A stretch of DNA of 47,696 nucleotides from Bacteroidetes bacterium MED-G20 (GCA_002457645.1 NTKH01000003.1:1-47696); one strand, 5' to 3'; counted from the stretch's first letter, positions 1 to 12,503 are shown. Program-made: numbers and translations. Notes: a model not told the origin generated them from the sequence alone.

Positions 1-150
1 AAAGTTTCTCGAAGTGCTTTGGAAAACGCTGCCTCAATTGCATCAATGATGTTAACTACTGAATGTGTGATTTCTGATGAACCAGAAGATGAAGCACCAA
101 TGCCTCCTATGGGTGGTGGAATGCCAGGTGGAATGCCAGGAATGATGTAA
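1..150 (+). CDS. groEL: 60 kDa chaperonin GroEL, C-terminal fragment (5' truncated by window)
   Basis: Frame 1 translation [49 protein letters not shown]; characteristic GroEL C-terminus with GGM-rich tail. Confidence 0.95.
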   Translation, partial: KVSRSALENAASIASMMLTTECVISDEPEDEAPMPPMGGGMPGGMPGMM

Positions 151-174
151 AACCAAACACAATTTTTTAATTCT

Positions 175-200
175 AAAAAGCCCATGATATGGGCTTTTTT
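175..200. terminator. Bidirectional intrinsic terminator shared by groEL (+) and acs (-)
   Basis: AAAAAGCCCAT-GAT-ATGGGCTTTTT perfect 11-bp inverted repeat with T-tract on + and A-tract (T on minus) on the other side. Confidence 0.85.
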
Positions 201-2092
201 TATTTGATATTATATATAATAGAATTTACAACAGTAGGATCTAACAAAGTAGAAGTATCTCCTAAATCCGAAAAATTCCCATCCGCTATTTTCCTAAGTA
301 TTCTTCGCATTATTTTACCAGATCGGGTTTTTGGAAGTCCTGAAACAAATTGTATCTTATCTGGTTTTGCAATAGGGCCAATCTCAATATTTACAGTTTC
401 CAAAATTTCTTTAATTAGCAAGTCTTCAGAAATCGAATTTTTTTCTAGAATTATATAAGCATAGATTCCTTGTCCCTTAATAGGATGAGTAAATCCTACA
501 ACTGCGCTCTCAATCACCAAATGATGTTCATTGATCCCGTTCTCTACCTCGGCAGTTCCTATTCTGTGCCCTGAAACATTAATAACATCATCAACTCTTC
601 CAGTAATTCTATAAAGACCATCAGTATCTCTCCTACACCCATCTCCTGTAAAGTATTTTCCTTTATAAGTAGAAAAGTAAACATCTTTACATCTTTGATG
701 ATCTCTATAAATCGTTCTAATCATACTTGGCCAAGGAAATTTAATACACAAATTACCTTGAACATCATTTCCAATAATTTCACAACCATCAGCATCTACA
801 ATACAGGGTTGAATCCCTGGCAAAGGTAAAGTTGCGTAAGTTGGTTTGGTTTTGGTGATATGAGAAAGTGGAGAAATTAAAATACCACCCGTTTCAGTTT
901 GCCACCAAGTATCGACAATAGCACACTTTTCTTTTCCAATATTTTTAAAATACCATTGCCATGCCTCTTCATTTATTGGTTCTCCTACGCTTCCAAGAGT
1001 TTTTAAAGAGCCGAGACTATAAGGTTTTAGTATTTCTGTTCCATAAGCCTGGAGCGCTCTAATTGCTGTGGGAGCTGTGTAAAAAATATTAACCTGATGC
1101 TTATCACAAATATCCCAGAATCTACCAGCATTAGGATAAGTAGGGACTCCTTCAAACATGATGGTTGTAGCTCCAGCTAATAATGGTCCATAAACAATAT
1201 AGCTATGTCCAGTAATCCAACCTATATCAGCAGTACACCAATAAATATCATTTTCTTCGTACTGAAAAACATTTCTAAAACTATACTCAGCATAGACCAT
1301 ATAGCCTCCACAGTGATGCTGAACACCTTTAGGCTTTCCAGTTGATCCAGACGTATATAAGATAAATAATGGATCTTCAGAATCCATAACTTCAACTGGA
1401 CAGAAAGAATTTACTTTTTGTATTTCTTCATGCCACCAAAAATCCCTATCTAATCTCATTGAAATTTTTTCACCAGTTCTTTTTAAGACAATACAACTTT
1501 TAATAGAATCACAACTTAACAAAGCTTCATCTGCAATGTTTTTCAAACACAATTGTTTCTTCCCCCTATACTGACCATCACTTGTTAAAAGAACATTACA
1601 TTCAGCATCATTAATTCTTTCGGCAAGGGCTTTAGCAGAAAATCCAGCAAATACAACAGAATGAACAGCTCCTATTCTTGCACAAGCTAAAGTTGCAATA
1701 GCCAACTCTGGAACCATTGGCATATATAAACAAATTCGATCGCCCTTCCTAACTCCATGACTTTTTAATACATTAGAAAAAGTACTTACTTTTTGATGTA
1801 ATTCTTTATAAGTAATTTTAATTATTTCATCTTTAGGGTTATTGGGCTCCCATATAATGGCAATTTTATTAGATTTTGATTTTAAATGTCGATCTAAGCA
1901 GTTTTCAGTAATATTTAGCTTTCCTCCAACAAACCATTCCACTTTAGGAGATTGGAATTCCCAGTTGAGTACTTTATTCCATTTTGAAACCCAATTAAAT
2001 GTATTTGCTTTTTCTTCCCAAAATAATTCTGGATTTTCTATACTTTTTTGATACTCACTTTGATACTCTGAAAAAGATTCAATTTTCTTCAT
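200..2092 (-). CDS. acs: Acetate--CoA ligase (acetyl-CoA synthetase)
   Basis: 630 aa ORF with AMP-binding motif YTSGSTGKPKG, WWQTETGG and C-terminal PKTRSGKIMRRILR acetylation motif. Confidence 0.96.
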   Translation of the reverse strand: MKKIESFSEYQSEYQKSIENPELFWEEKANTFNWVSKWNKVLNWEFQSPKVEWFVGGKLNITENCLDRHLKSKSNKIAIIWEPNNPKDEIIKITYKELHQKVSTFSNVLKSHGVRKGDRICLYMPMVPELAIATLACARIGAVHSVVFAGFSAKALAERINDAECNVLLTSDGQYRGKKQLCLKNIADEALLSCDSIKSCIVLKRTGEKISMRLDRDFWWHEEIQKVNSFCPVEVMDSEDPLFILYTSGSTGKPKGVQHHCGGYMVYAEYSFRNVFQYEENDIYWCTADIGWITGHSYIVYGPLLAGATTIMFEGVPTYPNAGRFWDICDKHQVNIFYTAPTAIRALQAYGTEILKPYSLGSLKTLGSVGEPINEEAWQWYFKNIGKEKCAIVDTWWQTETGGILISPLSHITKTKPTYATLPLPGIQPCIVDADGCEIIGNDVQGNLCIKFPWPSMIRTIYRDHQRCKDVYFSTYKGKYFTGDGCRRDTDGLYRITGRVDDVINVSGHRIGTAEVENGINEHHLVIESAVVGFTHPIKGQGIYAYIILEKNSISEDLLIKEILETVNIEIGPIAKPDKIQFVSGLPKTRSGKIMRRILRKIADGNFSDLGDTSTLLDPTVVNSIIYNIK

Positions 2093-2135
2093 ATTTAATT
2101 TTTTTATTAAAATAAGAAAAAAACACAGGACTATA

Positions 2136-3881
2136 TCAATCCAAAAAAGACCATTTTAATCCGAACTTAATGTATCTATCTGGACTTGGATAATGTAAAG
2201 AGGAAAAATAATTATATCCCATGAGTCCACTATTTAAATGGGTAACCATTCCAAATACTGTTACATCTTTAATAGTGGTTTTTATTAAAAAATCAATCGT
2301 ACCATAATTTTTATGTAAAATTTCATTACTTATAGAAAATTGGTTAATCTCAGGTAAATAACTTGGTAAATAGTAACTACTAAATGCTCTTAAGTTACAA
2401 CCTGCCTCTATCTTTAAATTATTTTTTTTATTTATTAAAATATAATTAAACTTTAACTGCCCTATCCAGTTAGGTAATTGAAAAATATTAGGGCCACCTT
2501 GAAATTGATAAATAATTTCAGAAAAAACTCTTACTTTCTCATTAGAAAAGTTGTGACTAATTGATGTTTTAATAACTTGGGCAGCAGAATCGTATTGTTG
2601 AGGGATATCAAATCTTTTAAAATAAACTGGTTGATAAATGGAATGATATTCCGTTTTAAAATTGAAAGTTCTGTTAGATAAAAGCCCAGTTAAATTCCAA
2701 AATAAAACATCTTTTAATTGATTATTTTGCCATAAATGATGATTACTTTGAAAAGAATTAATTTCAAATACTGGTTTAAATTTTTTAATATTAGCTGAAA
2801 ACTTAAAAAGTTTATGGTTAAATATTTTTCTTTTAAAAAATAAATTTAAAGAGTAATTATTCTTTTTATAACCAAATAAAAAAAAGTCTCCGTCAAGTTT
2901 CAAAATACTATTTTGATTAATTTTAGAATAATTAAGTTCTATTGATTGATTGGTAAGAAGTGTATCAATAAGATGATTTCTTTGGGCAATTAATTGAGAA
3001 TTCCAACCTATACTATAAGAAGAAATAACAGAATCTCTTTCAGAATTAAAACAATAATTTAATTTATTGGATAGTATATCAAGAAATAAAGAATCGTTAG
3101 TACTTAAGGAATTATTGTAGTTATACAGGAATAAATCAGCATTTAAACTATCAAAATAAGTTCTTGATTTTCTTTCAATTGAACTATGAAAAAATATTTT
3201 TTCAATATTAGATTTAGATATAGAATCCGATGGTTTGTTGATGGTCCATTGCTGATTAATAAATGCTCTCCAAAATTTTTCACTACTGTAAGCATGATCC
3301 ATATTTATATTTAATATTTTTCTATTTGATGAAAAGTCAAGAGAATTAATAAATGATGAATCACTAGTCAAACCGCCATTATGTTGTTGATATATCCTGT
3401 GATGTTTTAACCCAATTAATATATTATAGCTAGAATCAACAGTCTGATTTACATAGTTCATTTGAAAAAAATTATTATTAGTAGCTTGATTATCATAATA
3501 CCCATCATGACTCCTTTTTAAAAATGAAATGGCATAATGAGATCTATCCGAAATTGATTGGTTATGATACAATGATAAATTTTGCTCAAGTTCATCTCCT
3601 AATATATATTGTACATCAACAATAGGTGAAAGGTTTTTTATAGAAGGCATATCACTTTGTTCCCTGGAAAAAATAAAATGATGGTCGTATAAAGAAAAAA
3701 TATTTTGACTAAAGCTTAGTGATCTAAAAACACTTCCAGGTCCGCCAAAAAAAACATGATAATTATTAGAATCTGGAAATAAAGACATTTGACGCCAAAC
3801 AATCGGTTCTCTTAGTGAGTCTATTGTGCTGAACACAGAATTGAAAACTAAAATAAAAATGATAGTAATCCATTTTTTCAT
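2136..3881 (-). CDS. Putative outer-membrane beta-barrel protein (putative porin family)
   Basis: 581 aa, N-terminal signal peptide, alternating hydrophobic/polar strands rich in aromatic residues, resembles the Bacteroidetes putative porin family by eye. Confidence 0.6.
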   Translation of the reverse strand: MKKWITIIFILVFNSVFSTIDSLREPIVWRQMSLFPDSNNYHVFFGGPGSVFRSLSFSQNIFSLYDHHFIFSREQSDMPSIKNLSPIVDVQYILGDELEQNLSLYHNQSISDRSHYAISFLKRSHDGYYDNQATNNNFFQMNYVNQTVDSSYNILIGLKHHRIYQQHNGGLTSDSSFINSLDFSSNRKILNINMDHAYSSEKFWRAFINQQWTINKPSDSISKSNIEKIFFHSSIERKSRTYFDSLNADLFLYNYNNSLSTNDSLFLDILSNKLNYCFNSERDSVISSYSIGWNSQLIAQRNHLIDTLLTNQSIELNYSKINQNSILKLDGDFFLFGYKKNNYSLNLFFKRKIFNHKLFKFSANIKKFKPVFEINSFQSNHHLWQNNQLKDVLFWNLTGLLSNRTFNFKTEYHSIYQPVYFKRFDIPQQYDSAAQVIKTSISHNFSNEKVRVFSEIIYQFQGGPNIFQLPNWIGQLKFNYILINKKNNLKIEAGCNLRAFSSYYLPSYLPEINQFSISNEILHKNYGTIDFLIKTTIKDVTVFGMVTHLNSGLMGYNYFSSLHYPSPDRYIKFGLKWSFLD

Positions 3882-3896
3882 ATAATGTGAAAATAT

Positions 3897-3926
3897 AAAA
3901 AAAGGTCATACCAAACTGGAATGACC
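3897..3926 (-). terminator. Intrinsic terminator downstream of the rpoB-rpoC-DUF3467 operon
   Basis: GGTCAT-A-CCA-AAC-TGG-A-ATGACC hairpin followed on the minus strand by T7. Confidence 0.8.
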
Positions 3927-3953
3927 CTTTAAGGAGTTTGAGAAAATCAATTG

Positions 3954-4268
3954 TTAAGCCTGTGTTGTTGGGCCTCCAAAATTTAATGGAATTGTAGACA
4001 TCTGATCTGTTTCTTTAATCTTACCATGTGATTTTTCATACTTTGATAAGTTATCTGAAAGAGCTCTATAAAGTTTTTTAGCATGTTCAGGTGTCATGAC
4101 AATTCTGGACTTAACCTTACCTTTAGGTACACCAGGCATAATTCTGATATAATCTAAAATAAACTCTGAAGAAGAATGAGTTATAATAGCCAAATTAGAA
4201 TATATCCCCTCAGCAACTTCTTCAGAAAGTTCTATGTTAATTCCTTGTTGTTTTTTATCCTCAGACAT
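3954..4268 (-). CDS. DUF3467-like small protein
   Basis: 104 aa; NIELSEEVAEGIYSNLAIITHSSSEFILDYIRIMPGVPKGKVKSRIVMTPEHAKKL resembles DUF3467; 3 nt from the rpoC stop. Confidence 0.8.
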   Translation of the reverse strand: MSEDKKQQGINIELSEEVAEGIYSNLAIITHSSSEFILDYIRIMPGVPKGKVKSRIVMTPEHAKKLYRALSDNLSKYEKSHGKIKETDQMSTIPLNFGGPTTQA

Positions 4269-4271
4269 AGT

Positions 4272-7200
4272 CTAATTTTCTACTTTTTCTTCAACTGTTT
4301 CTTCGTCTTTACTAGTCATTCTATTTAAATCATCTATAGAACCTACTAATAATTCTCTGAAATTTCTCATTCCTGTTCCAGCAGGAATCTTATGACCAAC
4401 AATAACATTTTCTTTTAAACCTAGCATATGATCAACCTTTCCATTAACAGCAGCTTGATTCAATACTTTTGTTGTTTCCTGGAAAGAAGCAGCGGAAATA
4501 AAACTATCAGTGTGCAAAGAAGCTTTAGTAATCCCCTGAAGAATAGGCTCAGCTGTAGCTGTAAGAGCATCTCTAGAATCTACTAGTTTTTTATCATTTC
4601 TTTTGAGAGCTGAATTCTCATCTCTTAATTTTCTAGCGGAAACAATTTGACCAGCTTTTAATTCTGTGGAATCTCCAGAGTCGGTAACAACTTTTTTTCC
4701 GAAAATTTTATCATTCTCTAATATAAATTCCCATTTGTTAACAGCTGTGTTTTCTAAAAATTTAGTATCACCTGGATCATTAACTTGAACTTTTCTCATC
4801 ATTTGCCTTACAATAACTTCAAAATGTTTATCGTTAATTTTCACACCTTGTAACCTGTAAACTTCCTGAATTTCGTTGACAATATACTCTTGTACAGCGG
4901 TTGGTCCTTTAATAGATAGAATATCTTTTGGAGTTATTGCACCATCCGAAAGAGTTTGTCCAGCTTTAACAAAATCATTTTCTTGAACTAAAATATGTCT
5001 AGAAAGAGGAATTAAGTATTTCTTAATCTCACCTGTTCTGGCTTCAATAACTACTTCTCTATTTCCTCTCTTAATTCTGCCATAAGATGCAACACCATCA
5101 ATTTCTGAGACAACTGCTGGATTTGATGGGTTTCTAGCTTCAAACATTTCGGTAACTCTTGGCAAACCACCGGTAATATCACCAGATTTTCCAGATTTTC
5201 TTGGTATTTTAACCATAATGTCACCCGAATTAATTTTGTCACCATCTTTTACAATAATATGTGCATCAACAGGTAAATTATATGACTTTAATTCTTCCCC
5301 AGATTTATCATTTACAGAAATAGTTGGTATCATTTTTTTATCACGATTTTCCTTGATCACAATTTCAGTAAATCCAGTTTGTTCATCTACCTCTTCTCTA
5401 TATGTAACCCCTTCTATCAAATTATTAAATTTTAATGAACCTTCAAATTCTGATATTATAACAGCATTGTAAGGATCCCATTTACATATTACGTCACCCT
5501 TTTTTAATTTATCTTTATCAGCAACAAATAGTTTGGAACCATAAGGAATATTTGCCGTCATAGTGATATTCTTTGACTTATCTGTTAACTTAAGTTCTCC
5601 TGCTCTACCAATAACAATATTTTCAATTGTTCCATCTTCGCTGGTTCTAGCAACAGTTCTTAATTCTTCAATCTCAATTACACCATCTGATTTAGCAGAT
5701 AACTCAGCTTGATCAGCAATATTAGAAGCAGTTCCTCCAACATGGAATGTTCTAAGTGTTAATTGTGTTCCTGGCTCACCAATAGATTGTGCAGCAATAA
5801 CTCCTACAGCTTCACCTTTTTGAACTAACTTTCCCGTAGCTAAGTTTCTACCATAACATTTAACACAAACCCCTCTTGTTAACTCACATGTTAATACTGA
5901 TCTTATTTCAACTTCTTCAATTCCAGCATCATCAATTGCTTTTGCGTAATCTTCATTGATTTCTTCCCCCTCAGGAACTATGATTTCACCATTATCAGGA
6001 TTTTCAATATCAAATAAAGCAACCCTTCCTAAAATTCTGTCATAGAGATTTTCAACAATTTCGTCACTCTTTTTAAGAGCAGAAACAGTTAGACCTCTTA
6101 AAGTTCCACAATCTTCATGATTAATAACAACATCTTGAGCAACATCAACTAATCTTCTCGTTAAATATCCAGCATCAGCAGTTTTAAGTGCTGTATCAGC
6201 TAATCCTTTTCTAGCTCCGTGAGTAGAAATAAAATATTCTAAAATCGAAAGTCCTTCTTTGAAGTTAGATAAAATAGGATTTTCAATAATATCTTGACCA
6301 CCTGAAGCACCAGATTTTTGTGGTTTGGCCATTAAACCTCTCATTCCTGAGAGTTGTCTAATCTGCTCTTTTGATCCTCTGGCTCCAGAATCCATCATCA
6401 TAAATATAGAGTTGAATCCTTGCTGATCAGACTTTAATTTTTCCATTAAAGTGTGTGTTAACCTTGAATTAGTGTGCGTCCAAATGTCAATAATTTGATT
6501 ATACCTCTCATTATTTGTTATTAGACCCATATTGTAATTCATTTTCACCTCATCAACTTCTTTTCTGGCTTTTTCAATGAGAATATCCTTCTCTTTTGGA
6601 ACCACAACATCGGATAAATTAAAGGAAAGTCCACCCTTGAAGGACATGTAATAGCCCAATTCCTTAATATCATCCAAAAACTTAGCTGTATCAGGAACAC
6701 CAGAAATTTTGACAATACGAGTAATAATATCACGTAAAGATTTTTTTGTTAAAAGTTCATTAATGTAACCAGCTTCTTTAGGAACTAATTCATTAAATAA
6801 AATTCTACCTGTAGTTGTTTCAATAATTTCATTAACATCTTCACCATTTTGGTGATTAACAATTTTAACTTTTATTGGAGCATGTAGATCAAGCCTTTTC
6901 TCATTGTAAGCTATCTTAACTTCTTCGGGAGAATAAAAGGTCATACCTTCACCCTTAACAATATGATCTTTAGTAGATTTTCTGATTTTAGTAATGTAAT
7001 AAAGGCCTAATACCATATCCTGAGAGGGTACCGTAATTGGAGCACCATTAGCAGGGTTTAAAATATTGTGAGAAGCCAACATTAATAATTGTGCTTCGAG
7101 AATTGCAGCATTGCCTAAAGGTAAATGAACAGCCATTTGATCTCCGTCAAAATCAGCATTAAAAGCTGTGCAAACCAACGGATGTAACTGAATCGCCTTA

Positions 7201-8582
7201 CCCTCAATTAATTTTGGTTGAAAAGCTTGAATCCCTAACCTGTGCAAAGTCGGAGCTCTGTTTAATAAAACTGGATGCCCTTTAAGAACGTTTTCGAGAA
7301 TGTCCCATACAACTGGTTCTTTTTTATCAACTATTTTTTTTGCAGATTTGACAGTTTTAACAATTCCTCTTTCAATCATTTTTCTAATGATAAAAGGTTT
7401 AAATAGTTCCGCAGCCATTCCCTTAGGAAGTCCACATTCGTGAAGTTTCAAAGTAGGTCCAACAACAATCACAGATCGAGCAGAATAATCAACTCTTTTT
7501 CCTAATAAATTTTGTCTGAAACGACCTTGCTTACCTTTTAAACTATCTGAAAGAGATTTCAAAGGTCTATTTTTATCCGTTTTAACAGCACTGGATTTTC
7601 TAGAATTATCAAAAAGAGAATCTACTGATTCTTGAAGCATTCTCTTTTCATTTCTTAAAATAACTTCAGGGGCTTTGATTTCTATTAGTCTTTTTAGACG
7701 GTTGTTTCTTATAATTACCCTTCTATATAAATCATTTAAATCAGATGTTGCAAACCTACCACCATCTAGGGGAACTAAAGGTCTTAAGTCTGGAGGTATT
7801 ACAGGGACAACTTTCACAATCATCCATTCTGGTCTATTTTCTATTCTAGTATTAGCTTCCCTGAAAGATTCTATAACTTGAAGTCTTTTAAGTGCTTCAT
7901 TTTTTCTTTGTTGAGAAGTTTCATTATTTGCTTGGTGTCTTAACTTGTAAGAATTATCATCTAAATCTTCTCTCCCCAATAAATCATGAAGTGCCTCAGC
8001 GCCCATTTTTGCAATAAATTTGTTTGGATCTGTATCTTCAAGGTATTGGTTTTCTTTTGGAAGAACGTCTAGTATATCTAAATATTCTTCTTCTGTTAGA
8101 AAATCCATTTTCTTCAGTGGTTCCCCTTCAGAGTTAACAGTTTCACCCGGCTGAATTACAACATACCTTTCGTAATAAATAATTTGATCTAACTTTTTTG
8201 TAGGAAGCCCTAATAAATATCCAATTTTATTTGGAAGAGATCTGAAATACCATATATGTGCAACAGGAACTACAAGAGATATATGTCCCATTCTTTCTCT
8301 TCTAACTTTTTTCTCAGTCACTTCTACACCGCACCTATCGCAAACAATACCCTTATATCTGATTCTCTTGTACTTGCCACAATGACATTCATAATCTTTA
8401 ACAGGTCCAAAAATTCTTTCACAAAATAAACCATCCCTCTCTGGTTTATATGTTCTATAATTAATGGTTTCAGGTTTTAATACTTCTCCATGAGATCTTT
8501 CTAATATAGATTCTGGTGAAGCTAAGCTGATGGTGATTTTACTAAAATCACTATTAAATTTATTGTCTTTTCTAAAAGCCAT
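4272..8582 (-). CDS. rpoC: DNA-directed RNA polymerase subunit beta'
   Basis: 1436 aa; [15 protein letters not shown] catalytic motif, N-terminal zinc-binding [23 protein letters not shown]. Confidence 0.99.
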   Translation of the reverse strand: MAFRKDNKFNSDFSKITISLASPESILERSHGEVLKPETINYRTYKPERDGLFCERIFGPVKDYECHCGKYKRIRYKGIVCDRCGVEVTEKKVRRERMGHISLVVPVAHIWYFRSLPNKIGYLLGLPTKKLDQIIYYERYVVIQPGETVNSEGEPLKKMDFLTEEEYLDILDVLPKENQYLEDTDPNKFIAKMGAEALHDLLGREDLDDNSYKLRHQANNETSQQRKNEALKRLQVIESFREANTRIENRPEWMIVKVVPVIPPDLRPLVPLDGGRFATSDLNDLYRRVIIRNNRLKRLIEIKAPEVILRNEKRMLQESVDSLFDNSRKSSAVKTDKNRPLKSLSDSLKGKQGRFRQNLLGKRVDYSARSVIVVGPTLKLHECGLPKGMAAELFKPFIIRKMIERGIVKTVKSAKKIVDKKEPVVWDILENVLKGHPVLLNRAPTLHRLGIQAFQPKLIEGKAIQLHPLVCTAFNADFDGDQMAVHLPLGNAAILEAQLLMLASHNILNPANGAPITVPSQDMVLGLYYITKIRKSTKDHIVKGEGMTFYSPEEVKIAYNEKRLDLHAPIKVKIVNHQNGEDVNEIIETTTGRILFNELVPKEAGYINELLTKKSLRDIITRIVKISGVPDTAKFLDDIKELGYYMSFKGGLSFNLSDVVVPKEKDILIEKARKEVDEVKMNYNMGLITNNERYNQIIDIWTHTNSRLTHTLMEKLKSDQQGFNSIFMMMDSGARGSKEQIRQLSGMRGLMAKPQKSGASGGQDIIENPILSNFKEGLSILEYFISTHGARKGLADTALKTADAGYLTRRLVDVAQDVVINHEDCGTLRGLTVSALKKSDEIVENLYDRILGRVALFDIENPDNGEIIVPEGEEINEDYAKAIDDAGIEEVEIRSVLTCELTRGVCVKCYGRNLATGKLVQKGEAVGVIAAQSIGEPGTQLTLRTFHVGGTASNIADQAELSAKSDGVIEIEELRTVARTSEDGTIENIVIGRAGELKLTDKSKNITMTANIPYGSKLFVADKDKLKKGDVICKWDPYNAVIISEFEGSLKFNNLIEGVTYREEVDEQTGFTEIVIKENRDKKMIPTISVNDKSGEELKSYNLPVDAHIIVKDGDKINSGDIMVKIPRKSGKSGDITGGLPRVTEMFEARNPSNPAVVSEIDGVASYGRIKRGNREVVIEARTGEIKKYLIPLSRHILVQENDFVKAGQTLSDGAITPKDILSIKGPTAVQEYIVNEIQEVYRLQGVKINDKHFEVIVRQMMRKVQVNDPGDTKFLENTAVNKWEFILENDKIFGKKVVTDSGDSTELKAGQIVSARKLRDENSALKRNDKKLVDSRDALTATAEPILQGITKASLHTDSFISAASFQETTKVLNQAAVNGKVDHMLGLKENVIVGHKIPAGTGMRNFRELLVGSIDDLNRMTSKDEETVEEKVEN

Positions 8583-8607
8583 TTTTTTTATTTATCTATT
8601 ATGAATA

Positions 8608-11600
8608 TTAATCTAAATCTATATTTAATCCTAATCCTTGAAGCTCATTTAGCAATACATTGAAAGATTCTGGAATACCAGGCTTAGGTAAGTTTTTACC
8701 TTTCACAATACATTCATATGCTTTTGCTCTTCCTTGAACATCATCAGACTTAACTGTTAAAATTTCTTGAAGCACATTGGATACACCAAATGCTTCTAGT
8801 GCCCAAACTTCCATTTCTCCAAATCTTTGTCCACCAAATTGAGCCTTTCCTCCTAGTGGCTGTTGTGTTATTAGAGAGTATGGACCAATTGATCTAGCAT
8901 GCATTTTGTCATCAACCATATGGCTTAATTTAATCATGTATATAATACCAACAGTTGCTGGTTGATCAAATCTTTCGCCTGTTCCTCCATCATATAAGTA
9001 AGTTTTACCATTTCTTGGAATACCAGCTTCGTCTGAGTAATTATCAATATCATCTAAAGAAGCTCCATCAAAAATTGGAGTAGCAAACTTAAGTCCGAGT
9101 TTTTGACCTGCCCAACCCAATACTGTCTCGTAAATTTGTCCTAAATTCATTCTTGATGGTACTCCAAGAGGGTTTAAAACAATATCTACAGGTGTTCCAT
9201 CTTCTAAAAATGGCATATCTTCTTCTCTGACAATACGAGCAACAATTCCTTTGTTACCATGTCTACCTGCCATTTTATCTCCAACTTTAAGTTTTCTTTT
9301 CTTAGCAAGATAAACTTTAGCCATTTGAATTATTCCATTAGGTAATTCATCTCCTACTACAATCTGGAATTTTTTTCTCTTAGCCTTTCCAATTAGTTCA
9401 GTAGCCTTTAAATTGTAATTATGAAGAGTAGTGTCAACTAAATTATTTGTTTTTTCATCCTTAGTCCAATCCTTAGAATTAATATGAATAAAATCAACTG
9501 ATTTCAAAGTTTTTTGAGTGAATTTAACGCCTTTTTTAATCACCTGCTCTTTAAAAACATTAGATACTCCCTCAGACTTTTTATCCCCTAAAATAGCCAC
9601 TAATTTGTCAATTAATTGATCCTTAAGATTGGCAAGGTTCGTATCCATTTCAGCATCTAATTGTTCCACTATTGGCTTGTCAGCTGCTTTAGATTTTCTA
9701 TCCTTTATCGCTTTTGAAAATAACTTTTTATCGATAACAACTCCAGTAGTTGAAGGGGAAACTTTTAGGGAAGCGTCCTTAACATCACCCGCTTTATCTC
9801 CAAAAATTGCTCTTAGTAATTTTTCTTCGGGAGTTGGATCACTTTCACCCTTAGGGGTAATTTTACCAATTAGAATGTCACCCTCTTTTACTTCTGCACC
9901 AATTCTTATTATACCATTTTCATCTAAATCTTTAGTAGCTTCTTCGCTTACATTTGGAATATCAGCTGTTAATTCTTCAAGACCTCTTTTAGTGTCTCTT
10001 ACATCTAAACTATATTCATCAACATGTACACTAGTGAAAATATCGTCTTTAACTACTCTCTCAGAAATAACAATGGCATCTTCAAAATTATAACCTTTCC
10101 ATGGCATAAAAGCCACTTTTAAGTTTTGTCCAAGAGCTAACTCTCCATCTTCAGTTCCATATCCTTCTACTAAAACTTGACCAGCAGTTACTTTATCTCC
10201 CTTTTTTACAATAGGTCTTAAATTAACAGAAGATCCTTGGTTTGTTTTTTGAAACTTAGTCAAATTATAAATTGTAGTATCAGTTTCAAAACTAACTAAA
10301 ACATCTTCATCAGAAAGCTCGTATTTTATGTGAATTTCGTTTGAATCAACGTATGTTACAGAACCTTCTTTTTCAGCATGAATTAAAACTCTAGAATCCT
10401 TGGCAATCAATTGCTCAATTCCAGTACCAACAATGGGTGCTGAGGGATTTAAAAGTGGAACTGCTTGACGCTGCATATTAGATCCCATTAATGCTCTGTT
10501 GGCATCATCATGCTCTAAAAAAGGAATACAGGATGCAGCAATGGATGCAATTTGATTAGCACCAACATCAATAAGATTGATTTCTTCCTTGGGCGGTAAT
10601 GGAAAGTCCCCCATAAATCTTGAAATCACATTGTCATTTTCAAAAACACCATTTTTGTTAATTTTCGCATTTGCTTGAGCAATGAATTTGTTATCTTCCT
10701 CTTCTGCCGAATGATAGACTGGTTCTGACCCTAAATCTACTTTACCATTGACTACTTCTCTGTATGGAGTTTCAATAAAACCTAACCTATTTACCTTAGC
10801 ATATACACAAAGAGATGATATTAATCCAATATTTGGTCCTTCTGGTGTCTCAATTGTACAAAGTCTTCCGTAGTGGGTGTAATGAACATCCCTAACCTCA
10901 AAACCGGCTCTTTCTCTAGTTAGACCACCTGGTCCAAGTGCAGAAAGTCGTCTTTTATGAGTCACTTCAGCTAAGGGATTGGTTTGATCCATAAACTGAG
11001 AAAGTTGGTTGGTTCCAAAGAATGAATTGATTACACTTGATAAAGTTTTTGCATTAATTAAATCAATAGGAGTAAACACTTCATTATCTCTTACATTCAT
11101 TCTTTCTCTTATGGTTCTAGCCATTCTTGCTAAACCTACCCCAAATTGAGAATATAACTGTTCTCCAACCGTTCTAACTCTACGATTACTTAAGTGATCA
11201 ATATCGTCAACATCAGTTTTAGAATTAATTAACTCTATCAAATACTTAACAATTGAAATGATATCAGTCTTGGTAAGCACCCTTTGAGACTCGTCTATTT
11301 CTAAACCTAATTTTTTATTGATTCTATATCTTCCTACTTCTCCTAGGTCATATCGCTGCTCAGAAAAGAATAATTTATCAATCACCCCTCTGGCAGTTTC
11401 CTCATCTGGCGGTTCAGCATTTCTTAATTGTCTGTAAATGTGTTCAACTGCTTCTTTTTCAGAATTTGAAGTATCTTTTTGTAATGTATTATAAATAATA
11501 GCAAAATCTGCTGAATTAATATTTTCTTTATGAAGGATGACTGTCTTAACTCCAGCATCTTCGATCATTGTAATATGCTCTTTTTCAATGATAGTTTCTC

Positions 11601-12420
11601 TGTCTATAAGAACTTCGTTTCTTTCAATGGATACTACTTCACCCGTATCTTCATCAACAAAATCTTCAACCCAAGATTTTAACACTCTTGCAGCTAATTT
11701 TCTACCGACTATTTTTTTGAGATTTGCTTTTGTAGCCTTTACTTCATCAGCTAGATCAAAAATCTCAAGAATGTCTTTATCACTTTCATAACCAATGGCT
11801 CGAAATAAAGTAGTAACAGGTAATTTTTTCTTTCTGTCAATATAAGCATACATTACACTATTAATATCCGTTGCAAATTCAATCCATGAACCTTTAAATG
11901 GAATTACTCTAGCTGAATATAATTTAGTTCCGTTAGCATGTCTACTTTGACTAAAGAAAACTCCTGGTGATCGGTGAAGTTGAGAGACTACAACTCTTTC
12001 TGCTCCATTGATTATAAATGATCCCTTTGGACTCATGTAAGGTATGGTTCCTAAATAAACTTCTTGGACAATTGTCTCAAAGTCTTCATGTTCAGGATCT
12101 GTACAATAAAGTTTCATAACAGCCTTTAGTGGGACTGAATATGTTAATCCTCTATCAATACACTCTGTGATGGTATATCTTGGAGGATCGATAAAATAAT
12201 CTAAAAACTCAAGTACAAACTGGTTTCTAGTATCAGTAATAGGGAAATTTTCGGAAAAAACCCTAAAAAGGCCTTCTTCTATTCTATTTTCAGAGGTAGT
12301 TTCTAGTTGAAAAAATTCTTGAAAAGATTTGATTTGAATATCTAAAAAATCTGGATATGAAAAACGATGCTGACTGGATGCAAAGTTTATTCTTTCTGTA
12401 GTTTTGTTTGATTTTGCCAA
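8608..12420 (-). CDS. rpoB: DNA-directed RNA polymerase subunit beta
   Basis: 1270 aa; conserved [42 protein letters not shown] and [13 protein letters not shown]. Confidence 0.99.
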   Translation of the reverse strand: MAKSNKTTERINFASSQHRFSYPDFLDIQIKSFQEFFQLETTSENRIEEGLFRVFSENFPITDTRNQFVLEFLDYFIDPPRYTITECIDRGLTYSVPLKAVMKLYCTDPEHEDFETIVQEVYLGTIPYMSPKGSFIINGAERVVVSQLHRSPGVFFSQSRHANGTKLYSARVIPFKGSWIEFATDINSVMYAYIDRKKKLPVTTLFRAIGYESDKDILEIFDLADEVKATKANLKKIVGRKLAARVLKSWVEDFVDEDTGEVVSIERNEVLIDRETIIEKEHITMIEDAGVKTVILHKENINSADFAIIYNTLQKDTSNSEKEAVEHIYRQLRNAEPPDEETARGVIDKLFFSEQRYDLGEVGRYRINKKLGLEIDESQRVLTKTDIISIVKYLIELINSKTDVDDIDHLSNRRVRTVGEQLYSQFGVGLARMARTIRERMNVRDNEVFTPIDLINAKTLSSVINSFFGTNQLSQFMDQTNPLAEVTHKRRLSALGPGGLTRERAGFEVRDVHYTHYGRLCTIETPEGPNIGLISSLCVYAKVNRLGFIETPYREVVNGKVDLGSEPVYHSAEEEDNKFIAQANAKINKNGVFENDNVISRFMGDFPLPPKEEINLIDVGANQIASIAASCIPFLEHDDANRALMGSNMQRQAVPLLNPSAPIVGTGIEQLIAKDSRVLIHAEKEGSVTYVDSNEIHIKYELSDEDVLVSFETDTTIYNLTKFQKTNQGSSVNLRPIVKKGDKVTAGQVLVEGYGTEDGELALGQNLKVAFMPWKGYNFEDAIVISERVVKDDIFTSVHVDEYSLDVRDTKRGLEELTADIPNVSEEATKDLDENGIIRIGAEVKEGDILIGKITPKGESDPTPEEKLLRAIFGDKAGDVKDASLKVSPSTTGVVIDKKLFSKAIKDRKSKAADKPIVEQLDAEMDTNLANLKDQLIDKLVAILGDKKSEGVSNVFKEQVIKKGVKFTQKTLKSVDFIHINSKDWTKDEKTNNLVDTTLHNYNLKATELIGKAKRKKFQIVVGDELPNGIIQMAKVYLAKKRKLKVGDKMAGRHGNKGIVARIVREEDMPFLEDGTPVDIVLNPLGVPSRMNLGQIYETVLGWAGQKLGLKFATPIFDGASLDDIDNYSDEAGIPRNGKTYLYDGGTGERFDQPATVGIIYMIKLSHMVDDKMHARSIGPYSLITQQPLGGKAQFGGQRFGEMEVWALEAFGVSNVLQEILTVKSDDVQGRAKAYECIVKGKNLPKPGIPESFNVLLNELQGLGLNIDLD

Positions 12421-12448
12421 TGTATTGTAAATTTAGTTATTAAGAATT

Positions 12449-12486
12449 AAAAAAGGGTATAGGCCCAAGAATTTCTTAGGCCTATA
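12449..12486 (-). promoter_or_regulatory. Attenuator/terminator-like hairpin in the rplL-rpoB intergenic region
   Basis: TATAGGCC-C-AAGAA-T-TTCTT-A-GGCCTATA long imperfect inverted repeat (12458-12486), followed on the minus strand by CCC and T6 (12454-12449). Confidence 0.65.
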
Positions 12487-12503
12487 ATTATATATAAATT
12501 GAA

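Noticed and set aside
189-458. 89-aa + strand ORF after groEL
   Set aside because: Starts within or next to the groEL terminator and is antisense to the acs C-terminus; no credible protein features.
9629-10093. 154-aa + strand ORF antisense to rpoB
   Set aside because: Ser/Leu-rich shadow of a highly conserved coding frame; no domain, and rpoB on the other strand is unambiguous. The same applies to ORFs at 5218-5472, 11537-11791, 13054-13377, 13660-13992, 15909-16343, 22113-22400 and 25946-26167.
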